This document shows positions 34,034 to 42,082 of a stretch of DNA of 42,204 bases, one piece after another (the first letter of the stretch is position 1; the number at the start of each line of letters is the position of its first letter). The notes under the pieces are model-generated. The model was given only the letters and a program-made list of their open reading frames with translations, did not search any database and was not told the DNA's origin. Position numbers and translations under genes: made by a program. Origin of the DNA: Oscillospiraceae bacterium (GTDB taxonomy: Bacteria > Bacillota > Clostridia > Oscillospirales > Ruminococcaceae); assembly GCA_021769725.1 (NCBI GenBank), contig JAETSI010000023.1:1-42204 (forward strand), in the 5' to 3' direction.

Positions 34034-35455
34034 ATGAGAAAATTTGATACGAAAATACAGCATCTGAAATATAAAGTTCTGCGTGAAGTTGCAAAACAGG
34101 CATGGAATGATACACTGCTTGAAAATGTTCTGAAAATTCCTGAAATCATTGTGCCAGGTAAAGTGCCTACTATGCGCTGCTGTGTTTATAAGGAACGTGC
34201 AATTCTCTCCGAGCGTGTAAAGATGGCTATCGGCGGAGATAAAGACAATCCAAACGTTATACAGGTAATTGATATTGCCTGTGACGAATGTCCGGCTGCC
34301 GGTTATGAAGTGACCGATTCCTGCCGTGGATGTCTTGCTCATCGCTGCGAAGACGTCTGCAAAAGGGGAGCAATATCTTTTGACCACAATCATGTTGCTC
34401 ATATTGATAAAACACTTTGTGTTGAATGCGGACAGTGCGCAAAGGTTTGTCCGTATTCTGCGATAATAAACAGAAAACGTCCGTGTCAGATAGCCTGTAA
34501 GGTAAAAGCAATCAAGATAAATGAAGAGAATGCTGCGTATATTGATAATGATAAATGTACAAACTGCGGAGCTTGCGTTTATCAGTGTCCGTTCGGAGCT
34601 ATTACTGATAAGTCGTATATTCTCAACGTTATTGATCTTATCAAGAAAAGTGAAAATGAAAAAAGTTATAAAATATATGCGATTGTTGCACCGTCAATTT
34701 CAAGTCAGTTTACCTATGCAAAGCTTGGTCAGGTGATATCTGGTCTGAAAAAACTCGGATTTCATACTGTTGTAGAAGCCGCACTCGGAGCAGATATGGT
34801 TGCACTTAAAGAATCCAAAGAACTTGCAGAAAAAGGGTTTCTTACAAGTTCTTGTTGTCCGGCTTTTGTAAAATACATAAAATCTGCATTTCCTGATATG
34901 CAGCAGTATGTCTCGCACAATCTTTCACCAATGGCAACGATTGCAAAATATATCAAGGAAACGACAGAAAATGCAAAAACAGTGTTTATAGGGCCTTGTA
35001 CTGCAAAAAAAGCTGAGGCTCAGCTTGATACAGTCAAGCCATATGTTGACGCTGTGCTTACTTTTGAAGAGCTTCAGGCGCTTTTTGATAGTCGTGATAT
35101 TGATATCACTGAACTTCCGGAAGATGTTCTTGATAACGCATCATATTTCGGACGGATTTTTGCACGTTCCGGAGGTCTTTCCGATGCAGCGGCTCAGGGA
35201 CTTAAAGAACAGAATATCGACTTTGATCTTAAGGCAATTTCGTGCAACGGAATAGAAGAATGCCGGACGGCGCTTATGAAAAAGAGTAAAAATGTTCTTG
35301 ACGCCAATTTTATTGAGGGTATGGCGTGCGTGGGCGGATGTATAGGCGGCGCAGGATGCCTTACTCACGGTATGAAAGATAAAGCCGAAGTTGATAAATA
35401 TGGCAGTGAAGCGTATGAAAAAACTATTTCTGATGCTGTTTCTGTTTTGAAATAA
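34034..35455 (+). CDS. [FeFe] hydrogenase, monomeric ferredoxin-type (HydA2-like)
   Basis: The 473-residue enzyme would reduce protons or oxidise hydrogen with ferredoxin. The N-terminal third carries several cysteine clusters (Cys83/86, Cys97/100/105/109, Cys129/132/135/139, Cys175/178/181/185), at least two of them canonical [4Fe-4S] sites. The H-cluster domain has L1 LTSSCCPAF (Cys274/275), L2 GPCTAKKAE (Cys322) and L3 GMACVGGCIGG (Cys432/436), all intact. No maturation genes are in view. AGGAGG precedes the start and a terminator follows. In R. albus a comparable non-bifurcating hydrogenase is encoded with the sensory one. Confidence 0.93.
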   Translation: MRKFDTKIQHLKYKVLREVAKQAWNDTLLENVLKIPEIIVPGKVPTMRCCVYKERAILSERVKMAIGGDKDNPNVIQVIDIACDECPAAGYEVTDSCRGCLAHRCEDVCKRGAISFDHNHVAHIDKTLCVECGQCAKVCPYSAIINRKRPCQIACKVKAIKINEENAAYIDNDKCTNCGACVYQCPFGAITDKSYILNVIDLIKKSENEKSYKIYAIVAPSISSQFTYAKLGQVISGLKKLGFHTVVEAALGADMVALKESKELAEKGFLTSSCCPAFVKYIKSAFPDMQQYVSHNLSPMATIAKYIKETTENAKTVFIGPCTAKKAEAQLDTVKPYVDAVLTFEELQALFDSRDIDITELPEDVLDNASYFGRIFARSGGLSDAAAQGLKEQNIDFDLKAISCNGIEECRTALMKKSKNVLDANFIEGMACVGGCIGGAGCLTHGMKDKAEVDKYGSEAYEKTISDAVSVLK

Positions 35456-35504
35456 CTGCAATCTCTTAATAAAATAATAAAAATAATTAATATTGTTTAT
35501 AATA

Positions 35505-35534
35505 AAAAAGAGCTGTTTTCACAGTTCTTTTTTT
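35505..35534 (+). terminator. Terminator of the hydrogenase operon
   Basis: AAGAGCTGT and ACAGTTCTT (one G-T pair) form a hairpin with a TTTC loop and a following T run. Confidence 0.8.
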
Positions 35535-35535
35535 A

Positions 35536-35638
35536 CTAAGAGCCTGTTCAGTATCTTTTTATGTGCGGATTTTTGACGCAGTAAGCGGCGAAATTTGCCG
35601 AAAAGACGTGCGAAAAAAGATACTGAACAGGCTCTAAG
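35536..35638. repeat. Repeat family A, internally deleted copy
   Basis: About 22-base inverted tips (AGAGCCTGTTCAGTATCTTT at 35539 and its complement ending at 35635) flank 53 bases. Compared with the copy at 1-117 it lacks 65 bases at a single AAAATCC (GGATTTT on this strand), the direct repeat that bounds the extra segment in the other copy. Confidence 0.85.
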
Positions 35639-35848
35639 GAAGAGTATTATATTCTTTTGGTGTCAGGCGGTCCTGACGGAGAACTCGCTGCATCTTTAAG
35701 ATATCTTAATCAGCGATATGTTATGCCATATGGTGAAGTTAAGGGAATATTAACTGATATTGGTACGGAAGAATCAGAACATCAAAGATATATACTCGCC
35801 ATTTATGTCAGCATTACCGGATATTTTGCAATAGAGCCGAGTATATAG
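35639..35848 (+). pseudogene. Remnant of a CotJC/manganese-catalase-like gene
   Basis: The frame reads EYYILLVSGGPDGELAASLR and then YLNQRYVMPYGEVKGILTDI, followed by GTEESEHQRY. This is the well conserved central part of CotJC-type spore coat proteins, which belong to the manganese catalase family (about 190 residues). The N-terminal part is cut off at a family A repeat, and the frame stops at a family B repeat before the C-terminal metal site. There is no start with a ribosome site. It is a decayed fragment, not a gene. Confidence 0.8.
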
Positions 35849-35892
35849 GCAACGCCGCACAAAGCCGTCAGGCGGTCTTTGTGCGGTGTTGC
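35847..35892. repeat. Repeat family B, short hairpin copy
   Basis: GGCAACGCCGCACAAAG and CTTTGTGCGGTGTTGC form a hairpin around CCGTCAGGCGGT. The loop CCGTCAGGCG also occurs next to the right tip of the 178-bp element at 30974-31151, so this is an internal-deletion product of that type. The TAG stop of the CotJC remnant joins its left tip. It may help stop transcription of the recombinase gene, though a T run is lacking. Confidence 0.8.
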
Positions 35893-35897
35893 ATATA

Positions 35898-37415
35898 TCA
35901 AAAAATCAAAGAAACAGAAATAAAAATAGGCGGATCATAGCTTTTGCATGAATCGTCTTTTTTTCTGCTGTACGTAATTTCTTTTATAACAGATTTCAGA
36001 AGAATGTTTTTTCTTTTAGGAGAAATATTTTTTCTTTGTATAACTTCTACAGCATCAGAAAGAGAAACTATCATTTCCTTATAATTAATGGCAGATTGTA
36101 ATAATTCTTTGGCTTTTATAATCGCAGCTTCGATCTTGTTTCTTTTTTCTGCAAGAGCTTCGTTACGAGCGACAAATACGGCGCTTGTATAAATTCCTTG
36201 TTCAAGAAGATCGTATAGTTTGTTCTGCTGATTTTCAAGAATGTTAAGTTCCTTTGACAGTGTATTTATTATTTCGGAGCTTGTATTATATCGAGGCTTA
36301 TTTTCACTAAGTTTTGATTGGAAATCTTTAATAATATTGTTTAGCGCTTCGGTTATAACTTGTTCCAGATCTTCACAGGCTGCTGATTTATTGCCGCAGT
36401 ATTTTTGATTCGGACAATGGATTCTTGTCCGGATTCCTTTGCGTTGTGCCTGCTGTATCATAACTTTTCCGCACTGGCATCGAATAAGTCCGGCAAATGG
36501 ATTGACGAGTTCGTGATTAACCTTTGAACGTGGGGTATTACCGAAACGCATCTGAACGGCTTGAAATAGTTCCTCAGAGATAATAGCCTCATGTTTGCCG
36601 TCTACGATCATCCATGAATCAGGATCTGATTTAGGACGAGATGTAATGATGCCTCCGTTTTCGTATTTTTTGATAGTTTTGCGCCAGTTCCACCTTATCT
36701 TGCCAATGTAGACAGGATTGTGCAAGATATCACGAATAGAAGCATTAGTCCAGTAAGGCGATTTTCTCGGCTTGATTCCAAGATCGTTCAAACGATTGGC
36801 AATCATCGTTGTACCAAGCTTGTCATTAGCGTATAATTCAAATATCATACGCAAAGTATCAGCTTCGGCATTGGGGACAAGCGTATACGATTTTCCGATC
36901 TTAACTTTGTCATATCCATAAGGAGGTACAGAACCTATAAAATTGCCCTCATTTACAGAAGCGATACGTCCTCTCATCATAATTTCTTTTATGTATTCAA
37001 GATAATCATTTCCTCTCATTAGTTCCATTTCAAAGAATTTGCGGTCGAATTTATCTGAAAGGTCATAAGTTTTAGTCGGAGTAATTATAAGTGTATCGGT
37101 ATAGCGGAAAGCTCTTATAATAGTACCGCAGTCGCTCAGATCGCCACGGCTCAGACGCTGTGGCTCAATGGTAAGTACACCCTTGATCGGTTCGTTCTGT
37201 ATAAGGTCGAGCAGAGTTTTTATCATCGGACGGTCCTGTATAGTTTCTCCGGAAACAACCTCACGGTATATGCAGTTGTCAGGAATAGTATTACCGAAAG
37301 TTTTTAAAGCGAATTCCTGAATAATGGTTTCGTGCTTGGAAAGAACATCCTCAACAGTTTCGTGATCGCCGTCCGATCGTGATTTACGCAGGTAAACAAG
37401 ATATTTTTCAGTCAT
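35898..37415 (-). CDS. Large serine recombinase
   Basis: The 505-residue protein has an N-terminal resolvase domain with nucleophile Ser12 in YLRKSRSDGD and EPQRLSRGD, a recombinase DNA-binding domain (about 170-280, including NPVYIGKIRW), a zinc ribbon (CQCGKVM and the CPNQKYC motif, about 315-345) and a coiled-coil segment (about 370-440). All parts look intact. AAGGAGCTG precedes the ATG. Such enzymes integrate and excise phages or conjugative transposons and usually sit at one end of the element. Here its 3' end meets a repeat and a broken cotJC fragment, while an unrelated glycoside hydrolase gene lies upstream. Confidence 0.93.
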   Translation of the reverse strand: MTEKYLVYLRKSRSDGDHETVEDVLSKHETIIQEFALKTFGNTIPDNCIYREVVSGETIQDRPMIKTLLDLIQNEPIKGVLTIEPQRLSRGDLSDCGTIIRAFRYTDTLIITPTKTYDLSDKFDRKFFEMELMRGNDYLEYIKEIMMRGRIASVNEGNFIGSVPPYGYDKVKIGKSYTLVPNAEADTLRMIFELYANDKLGTTMIANRLNDLGIKPRKSPYWTNASIRDILHNPVYIGKIRWNWRKTIKKYENGGIITSRPKSDPDSWMIVDGKHEAIISEELFQAVQMRFGNTPRSKVNHELVNPFAGLIRCQCGKVMIQQAQRKGIRTRIHCPNQKYCGNKSAACEDLEQVITEALNNIIKDFQSKLSENKPRYNTSSEIINTLSKELNILENQQNKLYDLLEQGIYTSAVFVARNEALAEKRNKIEAAIIKAKELLQSAINYKEMIVSLSDAVEVIQRKNISPKRKNILLKSVIKEITYSRKKDDSCKSYDPPIFISVSLIF

Positions 37416-37571
37416 TTTACAGCTCCTTATAGTTTATTTCCTGTAAATTTTTTTACATTTATATGCTTCGTTAAGAAAAATAAGAACCTGTGTTCATAGG
37501 AAGGATGTGGATTATCTATGGAAAAATGAAGTTGAAACATCATTTTTTACACTAAATCTTCAAATTTGGGG

Positions 37572-37600
37572 TTGTCAAATTCACAAAAATATAATAAAAT
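37572..37600 (+). promoter_or_regulatory. Promoter of the GH43 gene
   Basis: TTGTCA and TAAAAT are separated by 17 bases, with a leader of about 45 bases ending in AAAGGAGG. Confidence 0.65.
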
Positions 37601-37650
37601 TATAAATAACAAGATTTATACAAGATTAATCTGCAAAGGAGGATATTTTA

Positions 37651-40600
37651 ATGAAAATTAATTTAAAAAAATGCTTTAAGGCGGTATTGTCCGGTACAGC
37701 AGCGCTTGCCTTGGTTACTGCGTCAATATACATTCCGCCCAAAACGATACAGACGGTTACGGCGGCAGAAAGTTCTGTTGTTGCAAATCCTGTTATATGG
37801 GCAGATGTTCCGGATGTTGATGCAATCCGTGTAGGTGATACATATTATATGATAAGCACGACCATGTTTTTCAGTCCGGGAGCACCGATAATGAAGTCTA
37901 AGGATCTTGCTTCGTGGGAGATATGCAGTTACGTCTATGATACGCTTGCTGACGGAGATGTCCAGAATCTTACGAATGGCAAGAATGATTATGCTCATGG
38001 ACAATGGGCGGCAAGTCTGAGGTATCACAAAGGCACATTCTACGTTTTCTTCGGCAGCTATGGAACAGGAAAATCTTACATTTATAAAACCAACGATATT
38101 GAAAACGGTACATGGACTAAAACAGAGTTAAACGGAATGTATCATGACGCCTCGCTCTTTTTCGATGATGACGGCAGGAATTATCTCGTGTACGGTGCAG
38201 GCGGCACAATAAAAATTAAAGAACTTAACGCTGAAATGACAGATTTCAAATTCGGCGGAGCAGACAAAACGCTTTTTTCCACCGGTCTTGACGGTTTGAG
38301 CGGCGAGGGATCTCATATTCAGAAAATAGGCGGATATTATTACATTTTCCTTATTGCATGGCCGAGCAACAGCGGAAGAATTGAACTCTGCTACAGAAGT
38401 AAGGATATTCTGGGTAATTACGAGGGAAAAACCATTCTTAATTCTGACGGAGCTGCACAGGGCGGAATCATTGATACGCCGGATGGTAAATGGTACGGAC
38501 TCGTTTTTCGAGATCACGGTGCAGTAGGACGTATCCCTGTACTTGTTCCTGTAACATGGCAGAATGACTGGCCGATTATGGGAGAAAACGGAAAAGTTCC
38601 CAAAACGCTTGCAATTGACGGAAATTATCAGGGAACATTTCTTGCCGCAGATGATGAATTCAACTACAGTTCCAACGATCTTGCTCTTGAGTGGCAGTGG
38701 AATCATAATCCCGATAACACTGCATGGTCGGTAACTGAACGAAAAGGCTATCTCAGACTGAAAAATAAAACGATTGCATCTAATATACTCAATGCAAGAA
38801 ATACGCTGACACAGCGTACAGAGGGGCCGGCATGCAGCAGTGTTATCAAACTTGATACATCCAACATGAAAGCCGGCGATCATGCGGGACTTTCAGCTTT
38901 CCAATATAAGTACGGAAATGTTGGTGTCTACGTTGCCGATAACGGATCGAAAAAAATCTATATGTCCGAAAACGGCATAGCTGAAAGCGGCGGAAGTATT
39001 ACGGACAGCTACAATAAAATAATTGAGGAAACAGCTCTCAACGGTAATGAGATCTACCTGAAAGCAGATTTCAAATTTAACGATGTTGACAGTGATCTGA
39101 ATATTTCATATAACATTGATAAGGCGAATTTTTACTACTCATACGACGGCAAGAGCTGGACAAAAATCGGCAATGAACTGAAAATGAGCTACGATCTCAA
39201 GCTTTTTACCGGCTATAGAAGCGCTATTTACAGCTATCCGACAAAGAGTACAGGCGGCTATGCGGACATTGATTTCTTCGATTATGAACGTGCTGACTGG
39301 AATCAGCCCGAAGTTGTTGAGCCGAATCAATTCGGATGGTATTTTGTAGACGGCTTTGAGGGAAATCTTTGCGACTGGAACGGCAGAGGGGCGGCAAAGA
39401 TTGAAACAAGTGACAAAACATCTTTCGTGGGCAATGAATCATTGCTGGTACAAAAAAGAGAATCGGCGTGGAACGGAGCTTACAAAACATTGAATTCCAG
39501 AGCGTTCATTCCCGGAAATGAGTATAGTTTCAGTGCAAACGTTATGTATGATAACGGAAACAGTACGGATACATTTTACTTGAAGCTTCAGTATAACGAT
39601 GCGGCAGGCGAAGCCCATTATTCCACAATAGCAGAAGCAACCGCAGTAAAGGGTGAATGGGTACAGCTTGCAAATAAAAATTATGTTATACCGGCTGATG
39701 CTCAAAATGCACAGATATATGTTGAAACTGCTGACAGCACCATTGATTTCTATATTGATGAGGTTATCGGAGCAGTGGCAGGAACTTCAATAATCGGGGC
39801 AGGGGAACCTAAAAAAATTATTCCGGGCGATGTGAACTTCGACGGCGTTATTGATTCGTTTGATCTCTGCTGTGCAAGAAAGGGAACTATGCAGGGATTC
39901 ACTGATAAGTATGCTGAAATTGCGGCAGACGTTAATCAGAACGGTAAAGCCGACTCTGAGGATGTTTCGCTTATTCAGCAGTTTATTCTTGGAAAAATCA
40001 CATCTTTCCCGGCAGCAGATACATCTGAAGATAATCCATGGGATACATATCAGGAAACAGCTTCTGCCGAAATGCAGAAATTCTATTCCGATGCTGTTTA
40101 TCAGCTTGGAAATACTTCAAGAGTGACCGAGAAGATAAAAAAAGCTAAGAATGGCGAAAATGTAAAAATAGCTTATATCGGCGGCTCAATAACAGAGGGC
40201 GGCAGAACCGATACTTGCTATGTCAGCCGTTCAGCTAAATATTTTGCAGACACGTTCGGTACAGGCAATAATGTTTCGTTCATTAATGCAGGATTGTCCG
40301 GTACATCATCTGTTGTAGGTCTTATGCGTGCGCAGAATGATATACTCAACGATAATCCCGATATTATATTCATAGAATTTTCTGTAAACGATCATCCGGA
40401 AGAAATTTATAAAAAGGGATATGAAAGTCTGGTAAAAAAATGCTTGTCTCAGCCTAATAACCCGGCAGTTATCCTTATTATAAATCGTGCGAAAGGAGGA
40501 TATTCCATGCAGGAGCAGATGGCAGCCATAGGAAAAAATTACGATCTGCCTATAATCAGCATGGACAATGCGCTTACAAATGCGTTTAACAGCGGTCTCC

Positions 40601-41142
40601 TCCAGAAAGAGGATTATTATACTGATGAATATCATCCACATGAAAAAGGAAATGCTCTTATTTCTGATTCCATTGCATATTTTTACAGACAGGCTTTAAA
40701 GACCGCTAACAAGTCGGGAAACTATACAATTCCATCGAAAACGGTATATGGAACAGAATATTCTACAGGATCCATCGTTCCTATCAGTGAGCTGAAGAAT
40801 TTTAATGCAGGATCATTCACGCAGACGAACAGCGGATATGCAACGCTGCCTTATACTTTGAAGCATAGCGCAGGAGGCGGTAATATACCGATCACATTCT
40901 CGGCAGAGGGCAAGGGAGTATTTATAGTATACAGCGCAAAGGATGATTCTTCCTTTGGCAGTCTGAATATTTCGGTAAACGGAAAAACATCTTCGATCAG
41001 CGGAAAGAAGCAGTATGCATGGGGCGGTCCGGAAGCAGATGCAGCTTATATGCAGAACGATTCCGGTACTCTCAATGTTTCCATAAATATTGAAGATCCC
41101 TCTACAGAGTTTACTATTTGGGGCATAGGCATAGTAAAATAA
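37651..41142 (+). CDS. Cellulosomal GH43 - CBM22 - dockerin - SGNH esterase
   Basis: This secreted 1163-residue protein likely trims substituted xylan. After a signal peptide (cut near AAE, 38-40) come a GH43 beta-propeller (about 43-325; candidate catalytic Asp55, Asp166 and Glu219 in GEGSH), a GH43-associated beta-sandwich (about 330-548), a CBM22-like module (about 560-710), a type I dockerin (about 725-785, loops DVNFDGVIDSFD and DVNQNGKADSED) and an SGNH/GDSL esterase (about 838-1015; Ser846 in GGSITEG, Asn913 in SVNDH, Asp992/His995 in DEYHP) with a C-terminal beta domain. In GH43 the usual PDP is PDV. Xylosidase or arabinofuranosidase plus acetyl esterase activity is inferred. It has its own promoter and terminator. 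Confidence 0.92.
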   Translation: MKINLKKCFKAVLSGTAALALVTASIYIPPKTIQTVTAAESSVVANPVIWADVPDVDAIRVGDTYYMISTTMFFSPGAPIMKSKDLASWEICSYVYDTLADGDVQNLTNGKNDYAHGQWAASLRYHKGTFYVFFGSYGTGKSYIYKTNDIENGTWTKTELNGMYHDASLFFDDDGRNYLVYGAGGTIKIKELNAEMTDFKFGGADKTLFSTGLDGLSGEGSHIQKIGGYYYIFLIAWPSNSGRIELCYRSKDILGNYEGKTILNSDGAAQGGIIDTPDGKWYGLVFRDHGAVGRIPVLVPVTWQNDWPIMGENGKVPKTLAIDGNYQGTFLAADDEFNYSSNDLALEWQWNHNPDNTAWSVTERKGYLRLKNKTIASNILNARNTLTQRTEGPACSSVIKLDTSNMKAGDHAGLSAFQYKYGNVGVYVADNGSKKIYMSENGIAESGGSITDSYNKIIEETALNGNEIYLKADFKFNDVDSDLNISYNIDKANFYYSYDGKSWTKIGNELKMSYDLKLFTGYRSAIYSYPTKSTGGYADIDFFDYERADWNQPEVVEPNQFGWYFVDGFEGNLCDWNGRGAAKIETSDKTSFVGNESLLVQKRESAWNGAYKTLNSRAFIPGNEYSFSANVMYDNGNSTDTFYLKLQYNDAAGEAHYSTIAEATAVKGEWVQLANKNYVIPADAQNAQIYVETADSTIDFYIDEVIGAVAGTSIIGAGEPKKIIPGDVNFDGVIDSFDLCCARKGTMQGFTDKYAEIAADVNQNGKADSEDVSLIQQFILGKITSFPAADTSEDNPWDTYQETASAEMQKFYSDAVYQLGNTSRVTEKIKKAKNGENVKIAYIGGSITEGGRTDTCYVSRSAKYFADTFGTGNNVSFINAGLSGTSSVVGLMRAQNDILNDNPDIIFIEFSVNDHPEEIYKKGYESLVKKCLSQPNNPAVILIINRAKGGYSMQEQMAAIGKNYDLPIISMDNALTNAFNSGLLQKEDYYTDEYHPHEKGNALISDSIAYFYRQALKTANKSGNYTIPSKTVYGTEYSTGSIVPISELKNFNAGSFTQTNSGYATLPYTLKHSAGGGNIPITFSAEGKGVFIVYSAKDDSSFGSLNISVNGKTSSISGKKQYAWGGPEADAAYMQNDSGTLNVSINIEDPSTEFTIWGIGIVK

Positions 41143-41159
41143 GAACCTGTATTGTTAAG

Positions 41160-41194
41160 ACAACACCGCACGAATATTGTGCGGTGTTGTTTTT
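41160..41194 (+). terminator. Terminator formed by a family B repeat tip pair
   Basis: ACAACACCGCAC and GTGCGGTGTTGT form a perfect 12-base stem with loop GAATATT, followed by five T. The arms are the family B tips, so a repeat appears to serve as terminator for the GH43 gene. Confidence 0.85.
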
Positions 41195-41266
41195 GAGGAA
41201 AACGTTGCAGAGAAATATGATATGAAGGCAGCGTTACAGCAGCAAACTGTTATACTCGCCTCTGCT

Positions 41267-42082
41267 TCAGAATATCCCGATAAGCTCTTTGTACTTGTCC
41301 AGACTATGATCTATCGTTGGAATATAATCCTGTTCAAGCCATTTTCTGATAGTCGCATGACAACCGGTGAGCTTTTTGTTTTTATTGAATGCCCAGTCAT
41401 CGGCTTTTTCAAGATATTTTTCGACATTTTTTTCACCGTAATCATAAACAAGTTCCTGATATTTTTCCTCTGATAGAGATGCACATTTATATCTGCCATA
41501 CTTGGTGGGAAGAGGGGACGGCACAGCCGTTTCCTCTGCTTTACTTTCCTTTAATTTATTTTCTTTTTCTTTACTTTCCTTTGTTGCATTTCTGCTTTCA
41601 TAAACCGGAGTTTCTACAGCAGAAACCGGATTATTTGTATCAGATTCAGCATTTTTGGGTACACTTAATAAGCCCTCTCGAAAATTATTTTTTTCAAGAA
41701 GGTTATATTCTTCGATATTTGACTGTCTACGTTCCACCGCTAACAGGTATCGCTCCTGAATACTTCGAGAGGTTATCACATTTCTTTGCATAAGCTCTGC
41801 TGAAAAGAGATTAATCTCAGCCAGATAAAGGATAACTTCTTTAACAGTCTTTTTGTCCTTTGCCCATCGGTTTCCGATAGACTTTATCATCATCGCCGCC
41901 AGCTTGTCAAGGCTTTCAAACTGATAATAATATCCGTTTTTGTATACAAGACAAAGAAGCCGGATGTAGATGATCTCACCCAAAGGATCGTAATCGTTCT
42001 GTACGTCAAAAAGCTTGTCGTCCTCAAAAATGTCGGTATCCAAAGGAAAGTAATCCAAGCCTTTTTTCCTTGGTCGAGCCAT
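41267..42082 (-). CDS. DUF4373 (Lin1244/Lin1753-like) replication-type protein
   Basis: The 271-residue protein begins ARPRKKGLDYFPLDTDIFED, the start of the DUF4373 domain (about 1-110) found in phage and integrative-element replication proteins. A Ser/Lys/Glu-rich linker (about 150-195) leads to a DnaD-like C-terminus around WAFNKNKKLTGCHATIRKWLEQDYIP. The start is set by AGGAGGTGA just upstream on the minus strand. It suggests that a mobile element or its remnant continues past the right window edge. No partner genes (helicase loader, relaxase) are visible. Confidence 0.85.
   Translation of the reverse strand: MARPRKKGLDYFPLDTDIFEDDKLFDVQNDYDPLGEIIYIRLLCLVYKNGYYYQFESLDKLAAMMIKSIGNRWAKDKKTVKEVILYLAEINLFSAELMQRNVITSRSIQERYLLAVERRQSNIEEYNLLEKNNFREGLLSVPKNAESDTNNPVSAVETPVYESRNATKESKEKENKLKESKAEETAVPSPLPTKYGRYKCASLSEEKYQELVYDYGEKNVEKYLEKADDWAFNKNKKLTGCHATIRKWLEQDYIPTIDHSLDKYKELIGIF

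Noticed and set aside
41177..41473. Plus-strand frame of 98 codons after the GH43 gene
   Set aside because: It starts in the terminator hairpin and runs antisense to the DUF4373 gene, with no ribosome site.
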